10,636 bases of DNA, from assembly GCA_964654535.1 (NCBI GenBank), contig CAZZIZ010000121.1, forward strand, positions 1 to 10,636, read 5' to 3'. A program made the translations under genes and the position numbers. The stretch comes from CAZZIZ01 sp964654535 (GTDB lineage Bacteria > Bacteroidota > Bacteroidia > Chitinophagales > UBA2359). Positions 1-9,300 of this stretch are shown here, in pieces (within the stretch, counting starts at the first letter, position 1; the number at the start of each line of letters is the position of its first letter). The notes under the pieces were generated by a model that made no database searches, had not been told where the DNA came from, and saw only the letters and a list, made by a program, of their open reading frames with translations.

Positions 1-353
1 GAATCAATATCATTAACTGTTGACCCATCAAATGCGGTTGCAGCGGCTATCTCAGCAGCATTTGGAATTACACCTTCATATCCTACAGCAACTGTAAAGT
101 GAATGTATATAGTAGCACTAGAACCCGCTGGAACTGTAAGTCCATAATTGTATGACAATATCGCTCCGTTAGTCGACCAATTACCATCAGTCAAAGTCAA
201 TGGCGAACCACTGAAGTAATCAACGATTTCAATATTATGGGCATTAATTGTTCCCTGGTTAATTATTTCTAGAGCATAGGTTACGGATCCCGCTGAAATA
301 TTATTCTGATCGATGGTAACGTTATCTATTGATTTAATCAATGCTAAATCAAA
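1..353 (-). repeat. Long DUF11-like module D5 (Cys-free type), truncated by the window end
   Basis: The module opens FDLALIKSI (Phe codon ending at 353). It then has AGSVTYALEIINQGTINAHN, IEIVDYF, LTDGNWSTNGA, SYNYGLTVPAGSSATIYIHF, NAAEIAAA and VNDID at the window edge. The acidic tail seen in D1-D4 should follow beyond base 1. It has no Cys and shares IEIVDY and SYN with D3. A short linker with DPNDPGNN separates it from D4. Confidence 0.8.
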
Positions 354-3300
354 ATCACCGTTTAAGTTGTTGCCTGGATCGTTAGGATCAGCTTGAGTAC
401 TACTAGTAACATCGAAATAAGCTACGTCGTGATCATCTTCATCAATCGTTCCATCATCATTTATCTCGTCATCTACGAGTAAGTCATCATTATCAGCATC
501 GTATTCGGAATCGATGTCATCTCCAAAGTTACCTGCTTGATCTGTTGCCAATCGAATCTCACCATAGTTTGCTATGATTCCAGTTGCATCATCTTCAACA
601 AAGAAGGTAACAGGAATGTTCTCGCAAGCTCCAGCAAGAAGGGTGATTGGGAAGTTATAAATAGCTTGTCCAAATCCGTGCTCAGTCCAGTTTCCATCGA
701 TTAGGACCAGTCCTTCTTCAGGAAGGTAATCTGTTAGGGTAACGTTATAAGCATCTATTGTTCCTTGATTACAAACCTGCATTACGAAGGTTACCGTACT
801 TTGACCAGGGATAATTGGATCGTCTGACTGAGTTTCGAGTGTTTTAATTAGTGCTAAATCGAATATCCCTTCGTCACCACCATCGGTATCAGAGTCTGAA
901 TCCGAATCAGTTCCGCCATCCGTATCGGAGTCACCACCATCGGTATCATTTCCTTCCTCAGTAACTAGGCCATCTGCATCAATAAAGATTGACGCAATGT
1001 CGTGGTCATCCTCATCAATAGTGCCGTTATCGTCGACTACATCATTTATGTAAACATCATTGTTGATGTTGTCTGGGTTAGAATCGATATCCGCAACTGG
1101 AGACCCAGTGTTGTCAGACATTCCAAAAACTTCCGCAAAGTTGTCGTATTGGCCGAGCGCATCTCCTTCGACTAAGAAGGAAATAAATATTTTAGCCGAA
1201 TTACCCGGTGCTAAGAAGAAAGGGAAGTTATAACTTACAATTCCGGAGCCTGTACTAGTCCAGTTAGTATCGTTTAGTATGAGTTCTTCTCCTGGCAGGT
1301 AGTCAACAATTTCTATGTCACTTACAACTGCATCACCTTGATTGAACACCTCAATTTCGAAGCTTACTGTAGAACCAGGTACGACAGGGTTTTGTGAAAC
1401 TAGGCCAAGAGTCTTAGTTAGAGCAAGATCATATATCTCTCCATCAATACCATCGGTGGTATTTCCTACTACATCACTATTTTCAATATCCAGGTAAGCA
1501 ACATCGTGATCATCTTCATCATTCGTACCATCATCATTTATTTCATCATCAATAAGGACATCGTCATTATTAGTATCTGGCGTTGAATCAATATCGTTTT
1601 GAATTTCGCCGACTGCATTGGTTGCTGAGAAGATCTCTGCATAATTGGCAATTACTCCAGAAGCGTCTGCATCAACGACGAAGGTTATGTTTAAGGTATG
1701 GCAATTGCCGGCAGCGATGAAGATAGGGTAATTGAATTGTGCTTGACCTGGACTAATAACCGTCCAATTTGCATCCACTAAACTTAATCCTGTTTCTGGC
1801 AAGTAGTCTGTAACGGTAATATTGAAAGCATCAATTGCACCCTGGTTGCAAACTTCTATCTGATAAGTAACTGTTGACTGACCAAGCAACAGCGGACTAT
1901 GTGATTGATGAGAGATGGTTTTGCGCAACGCTAAATCAAATGTTTCATCTTCGACCGTTCCAGAATCCGTAGTAGTTGAATCTGTACCATCAGGCAGACC
2001 AGAGGTCGTACCTGTACCATCGTCGCCTAAGTCACCTGTATCGTCATCCCCTGTTCCAGTACTCGTTGAAGTATTGGTATCAGCATCTGAGTCATTTGAA
2101 GAGGTTGCTGAGCCATCTTGATCGGCGCCAGTATCGTCACTAGCTAAAACTTCGTCTACGATTTCAATAAGTGCTACGTCATGATCATCTTCGTCAATTG
2201 TACCATCATCAAAGAATTCATCATCGACAACTAAATCTTCGTTCGTGAAGTTTGGCTGAGAATCAATATCGCTTCCACTTACACCCACAATCGTATTGGC
2301 ACTACCGATTTCTGCGAAATTTTCAAGTATGCCATTAACATCTGGGTCAACAACGAAACTTATATCTATCGTATGTATACCACCTGCAGGCAAATTGAAT
2401 GGCTGATCCAATATCGCCACGTTAGCTTGTTCAGTCCAGTTGTTATCATTTAGCGTCAAGCCATTCGGGAAATAATCGACGAGCATGATGTCGAAAGCGT
2501 CCTGAGCACCTTGATTAAAAATGGTCATAGTAAATACTACGTTATCACCTGGGTTAGCGATTCCCGTATTCGGAACAGTAAGCGATTTAAGGAGTGCGAG
2601 ATCGAACACCTCTGTTATACTTCCTTCAGGCAATACAGTTACCAAGTCTTCGTCATCTTCTACAATTTGAGTAGGATCTCCGTTATCTGGAGTAGAATCC
2701 GAATCGGCTTGATTTGCGGCGATAACTTCTGCAAAATTTGTTATCGGGCCAGTTAATGCATCAACTGTAACCTCGATACTTAGTGTATCTGATTCTCCAG
2801 TTGCTAAAGAAGGAATTACCCACTTACTATTTATTACGCTGTAGTTGCCATTGGTTGAATTAATTGCAACAAGGCCTAGTTCACTTGGAATCTGATCAAA
2901 GACTTCGATGTTTGAAGCATTTCCAGGTCCAGCATTATGAAGAACAATCAAATAAGTAATCGTGTCACCAAGTGCTACGGATTGCGCATTCACTTGCTTG
3001 TCCAATTCTAAATCCACATCACATGGATCAGCAAACACAATAAAGGTTTCGTTTCCTTCACATCCATTTGCATCGGTAACAGTCAGGTTGTATAAGCCTG
3101 TAGGTAAATTTCCACGATCTTCTTCTGTAGAACCATCGGACCAATCATATATAAATGGAGGTACTCCGTTTGCCATTGAAACTGAAATAACTCCTTGACT
3201 TGTGTTTATACAAGTATTTATTAGTGTGTCTGTTTCGATAATTAAAGACCCTATAGTCTCTACAATAAGCTCATAGTTTCCAGTACAGCCATTACTATCT

Positions 3301-6300
3301 TCAACGAAGATATCGTAAAGCCCTGGTGCTAGGTTTGTACCTATCGAATCCGCAATACCATTTGACCATTCGAAACTATATGGAGCAACCCCTCCTTCAA
3401 CAATTAAAGTCACTTCACCGTCATTACTACCCGCGCAAGATTCTTGAGAAAATAGGATTGGTTCAATCACCAAGCCTTCTGGAGCAGGAATATCAAAAGC
3501 AACATTAAAGGCACATCCTTCGGCATCTGTTACCAACACGTCATACTCTCCACTAGACAGGCCTTCAACTAATTCCGTGGTCTCTCCATTCGACCATAAT
3601 ATTTCGTACGGTGGCAATCCACCAGTAACGTTAATACTAGCGGAACCAATATCAGGGTTTGTACAATCTGGATCTGAAAGCAGATTAAAATCTACTTCAA
3701 TACCAGAGTCACCGTTCATAAAGAAGGCACCAATAATTAGACAACCGTTTGCGTCAGTTATTTCAACTTCATGAAATCCTACAGGAATTTCAACTTCGGT
3801 GGGACCAGTTCCACCTGAAGTCCACAGGTATGTATAAGGAGGCACTCCTCCATCAACTTCAACCGTTGCTTCTCCAGAAGCAATTGCACAAAGCGATTCT
3901 TTGGTAATGGTTACTTCAGCGGTAACACTTTCAGGAGTTGATATAAGAACGGTGGCGTTTGTAGTACATCCATTATCATCGAATATCTGAACGATAGTCA
4001 GTCCTGGCCCTAAACCAGTTCCAACAACGTCCGTGGTTCCATCCGGCCACAAGTAAGAATATGGTGGAGTTCCACCCGTAGCTTGAACTGTTGCGGTACC
4101 ATTTGCTTCACCCGAACAACTAGTATTTGTAAGCTCCGGTATTAATCCAATGAGTTGCTCCGGATCTTCCAGCGTAAATTCAACATTTGCTGAACAACCA
4201 TTTAAGTCTTCTACAAAAACGGAGTACGTACCAGCTGAAAGACCGGTGATATCACTATCCGTTTCACCATTCGGCCAATTGAATGTAAATGGTTCAAGGC
4301 CATTTAGAATTTCAATATTTGCTCCCCCATCACTACCGTTCCAACAACTGATTTCATAAAACTCGATTAAGTAAGCGAGTTCTGAGTCATCCTGGTTAAT
4401 GAAAACATTTTCTATACTTCCACAACCATTCGCATCGGTAACTTCAACCGTATGTAATCCTGCATTTAAATTTTCAACGCTACTAGTAGTTTCTCCATTT
4501 GACCAAAGGAATTCGTATGGCTCGGTACCACCGCTAACTTCTAGTGTAGCGCTACCATTACCTACAGTTTCGCAGCTTATTTCATTTCCATTTATTATAA
4601 CGACTACTTCATCAGGGTCCATCAATTCAACTTCTTGAATCACCTGACAGCCAAAAGCATCCGTTACAGTTACGGTATACATTCCTGCGCCGACCCCTGT
4701 GATGGTCTGACCTAATAGACCACCAGACCATTCATATGAATATGGCTCCGATCCATTGAGTGGATTCGCAGTAAGCGCTCCATCGCTCATTCCGAAACAA
4801 GAAATCGGATCAGTTGTAATTTCAAGTTCTGAGAGACCTTCTGTATTCTCAATAAATACTTGAGTGCTAACCATACAGCCATTGGCATCATTCACTTCAA
4901 CTGAGTGCACTCCAGGTGCTAATCCACTTGCCGTATTGCCAAACTGCCCATCAGACCATACAATAGTATAAGGTAAGTTGCCTCCGGTAATATTTACCTG
5001 AGCAGATCCATTACTGCTGTTGCAAATTGCGCCTTGCAATTGAACTGCTTCAACTAATATAGGTGGCGCGACTCCAATTTCAACTGTACCAAGAGACATG
5101 CAGCCATTCGCATCAGTAACAGTGACAGTGTGCTGGCCAACGCTCAAATTATTAACCGAACTCGAAGTTTCACCGTTGTCCCACAAATACTGGAACGGTG
5201 CTGTTCCACCGATGACAAACACCTCAGCTTCGCCATCGTCTACTTCAGGACATGAAACATCTCCCAAAAGTTGAGTTTCGATAAGAATAGGTACTGGGGC
5301 AGGCATTTCGAGTTCAAGTAGAATTTCACAACCAGTTTGATCCGTGACAAGAACTGTTTGAGGACCAGTTGTTAAGCTTGTGGCTATAGCTCCAGTCTCT
5401 CCGCTTGACCACAGATAAGTGTATGGCTCTACTCCACCTTCTACAAGTGCAGAAGCTACACCATCATTATTGTCCAGACAGTTTTCAAAAGAAACGATTT
5501 CAACGGCTCCAGTTAAGCCATCCGTTATCGTAACGTCTTGCTGTGCTACAGCACTATTTCCACATTCATCCATTGCTGTCCAATACAAATTGACTGTATA
5601 ACCGCAAATCATCAAAGTTGTATCTGAGCTAAGTGTAACGGTAATGTTGTTGTTACAATTGTCAATAGCTACAGGCTCAGTAACACCAGTATAATCTTCC
5701 AACGCAATACTAAGATCGTCCGGAATATTAATAAACACTGGTGCTTGCGTATCGACTACCGTTATGGTTTGGGACGCTGAAACAGCATTCCCGCAATCAT
5801 CTACTGATGTCCAAGTTCGAACAAGAACATACGAGTTATCCTCACAGGATCCAGTGTTAGTCTGAGTGCTAGTTTCAGAGAAATCAACCTCTAAATCGCC
5901 TTGACAAGGGTGAGTAGCTGTTACGTTTGGTGCGAAAGGAAGATTATCGCATTCTACTTCGATGTCATCAGGTACACCAGTTAACTCAGGAGTTCCATTA
6001 TCAAGGATGTCAACAATAGCATTAGTTACAATGGTATTACCACAGTCGTCAGTTGCAGTAAATGAAACCTCGATGTTTCTTGCAGCACCACAACTTTCCT
6101 CGAAGTTATTCGGATCATAATTATGACTCCATAATATTGTACCACACAAATCTTGTGCAGTAGCACCGCCATTGTCATCTAACCAATTTTGAATAGCATT
6201 ATCGTTATTTGGATCTTCACAATTCAAAACAATATCACTCGCTGGAGTCAGCAACTCAGGTGCTGCCACATCATTTATTAGGAAGGTTCCAACGGTACTT

Positions 6301-9300
6301 ACTTGATTGCCGCAATCATCAGTCGCAGTAAAAGTTACATCCACTGCTCCACTTCCAGCACAATCAGTCGAAAGAGTAAGGAAATCATTTGTCCAAATGA
6401 TTGTTCCACAATCATCGGTTGCTGTTGCCCCTCCGTTACTATTTAACCAATTTTGAAGAGAACCATTGTTGTCTGTTCCATCACAATCGGCTTCTGCATT
6501 TTCCGCAGGTTGTGTAATTTGAGGTGAAGAATTATCGCTAATGGTTAAAGTTCCATTTGTAGATGTTATATTTCCGCAATCATCTTGAGCGGTAAAGGTC
6601 ACAATTATTTGACCACTTGCTCCGCAATCTGCTATTACATTATTGTAGTCATTTGACCAGGTAACTGAACCACAAATATCAATTGCATTTGCTCCCCCAT
6701 TGTTGTTTAACCAAGCATCAATTTCGCCTTGATTTCCGTTTCCATCGCACTCAATTGAAATGTCACTAGCTGTAACTTGAAGCACAGGAATAGAAGAATC
6801 TTGTATAGTTAGGACCGCATCAGTAGATTCAATGTTCCCACATTGATCCGTCGCTACAAAAGTAACTGTGGTTGTTCCAGAAACACCGCAAAGTGAGTTA
6901 ATTGCCGTGTAATTATTAGACCATGTAACTGCTCCACAATCATCTATTGCTGTTGCACCACCGTTATTATCAAGCCAAACTTGAATCTGTGCTTCATTTC
7001 CTTGACCATCACAATTGATGGTAAGATCTTGTGCGGGAGATGTCACAGTTGGGGTGGATTCATCCTGAATAGTAAGCGTAGTTGAAGCATTTGAAGTGTT
7101 ACCACAATCGTCTGTTGCTATGAATAGAACATCTACTGTTCCGCTAGCACCACATTCGAGATCTATTCCCTGATAATCATTGGTCCAAATTATAGATCCA
7201 CAGACATCAGTAGCAACTGCACCTGCATTATTGGCTAACCAAGCATCTATTTGGTTGTCAGCGTCAATGCCACATTCTATACTAATAGTAGTTGGTAAAA
7301 CATCGAATGATGGCGCTGCAGAATCTTGGATAGTATATGTTCCATTAGTACTTTCTACATTACCGCATTCATCTATCGCATCGAATTGTACGTTTATCAT
7401 CCCGGTATTATTACAAGACAAGTTAATTCCGTTAAAATCATTAGACCACTGTACAGTTCCACAGATATCACTTGCTGTAGCACCTCCGTTATTCTCAAGC
7501 CACGCATTGATTCCAACCATAACATCTGAACCATCGCATTCGACAATTTCATCAGTTGCTTCGGTAATTATTACTGGAGCAACTGTATCTTGAATATTGA
7601 TATCTGCAACACTTGAAATTGGATTCCCACATTCGTCTTGAGCAGTGAAAGTAATACTGACCGTACCAGCGTCACCACAACTGGCAACAATATCAGTATA
7701 ATCGTTCGTCCATAAAATATCACCACAGTTGTCAACCGCTATCGCCCCACCATTATTTGCAAGCCAAGCTTGAATATCAGCATCATTACCAAGTCCATCA
7801 CATTGAACATTTAGGTCTGAAGCTGGATTATCGATTATTGGTGAAGTATTGTCTTCAATTGTTAATGAAGCAGCGGTAGAAACGGTATTTCCGCAGTCGT
7901 CTGTTGCTGTAAAGGTGACAAGCGTAACTCCCGTTCCTCCGCATTCTTCATTTAAAGTTGTAAAATCGTTTATCCATACTAATTCAGCGCATTCGTCGGT
8001 TGCAGTTGCACCACCGTTGTTAGAAAGCCAATCCTGAATTTCATTTTCATTTCCATTCCCATCACATTCTAGGATGAGATCTTGAGCCTCAGTGTCTATT
8101 ACAGGCTCTGAGCTGTCATTTATTGTAAACGTTGCCGACGTTATTGCCTCATTACCGCATTCGTCAGAAGCGATGAAATTGACTTCGACACTTCCACTTC
8201 CACCACACTCTAAGACAATATCGGTATAGTCATTATCCCAAGTAATTGAACCACAATTGTCTTCCGCCGCGGCAGAACCATTATCATCTAACCAATTCTG
8301 AAGTAGGTTAAGGTTTCCAGCACCATCGCATTCAACCACTAAGTCGCTTGCTTCAATTGTGATACTTGGCTCTTGAGTATCTGCAATAGTAAGCAGCGCA
8401 GTTGTTTCATCAGTATTGCCACACTCGTCAGTAATGGTGAATGTAACAGTCACAGTACCAGACGCGCCGCAATCAGTATTAATTGTTTCATCATAATCGT
8501 TAGACCATACCACCTCGCCACAATCGTCAATGGCATTTGCGCCAGCGGCATCTTGCAGCCAGTTTTCAATTTCGAGTGTGTTTCCATTCCCATCACACTC
8601 AACTGTCAAATCTCCTGGATTTGTTTCAATAACTGGAGCAAGGCTGTCTTCTATTGTAAATGTCGCTGAAGTTGTTATTTCATTTCCACATTCATCTGAA
8701 ACAGTGAAGTTTACCAAAACGTCTCCACCAGCTCCGCACTCAGTTACTATTTCTGTATAGTCATTCGACCAATTTAGAGTTCCGCACTCATCTGTTGCTT
8801 GAGCATTACCATTGGCATTTAACCAAGCTAAAATATCAGCGTCATTGCCTCCAGCACTACATTGTACAACTTCGTCAGAAGCTTGGATTGTAATTGTTGG
8901 CGGCAAGGCGTCCTCTATTATAAAACTAGCTGAGGTCGAACTTTGGTTGCCACATTCGTCAGTTGCTGTAAAAACAACATCAATACTGCCTGAATCCCCG
9001 CAATCTTCATTCAAAACGCCATCCGAATCATTTGACCAAATAACATCTCCACAAATATCAGATGCCTGCGCTCCGCCGTTGTTATCCAACCAAGCTTGAA
9101 GCTCACTTCCATTGCCTAATCCATCACATTCTACCAACTCGTTAATGGCTTCAACATCAATGTTAGGCGCTATATTATCAGCAATAGTAATCATAGCTGT
9201 ATTACTAGAACTATTACCACAATCATCTTCAGCCGTGAATGTAACTAAGGTGGATCCAGTCATACCGCATTCATTGGAAAGGCCCGTATAGTCATTTTCC

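Noticed and set aside
5520..5948. A frameshift or degeneration at the HYR to SprB junction
   Set aside because: The motifs change here but the frame is unbroken, and both neighbouring arrays are read in the same frame, so it is domain divergence and not a broken gene.
7180..7593. A plus-strand open stretch of 137 codons, and other short plus-strand open stretches across the window
   Set aside because: They lie fully opposite the minus-strand repeat gene, recur at repeat-related places, and their products are Ser/Pro/Val-rich mirror images of the conserved motifs (for example PHSS opposite ECGN-type codons). They are shadows of the real frame.
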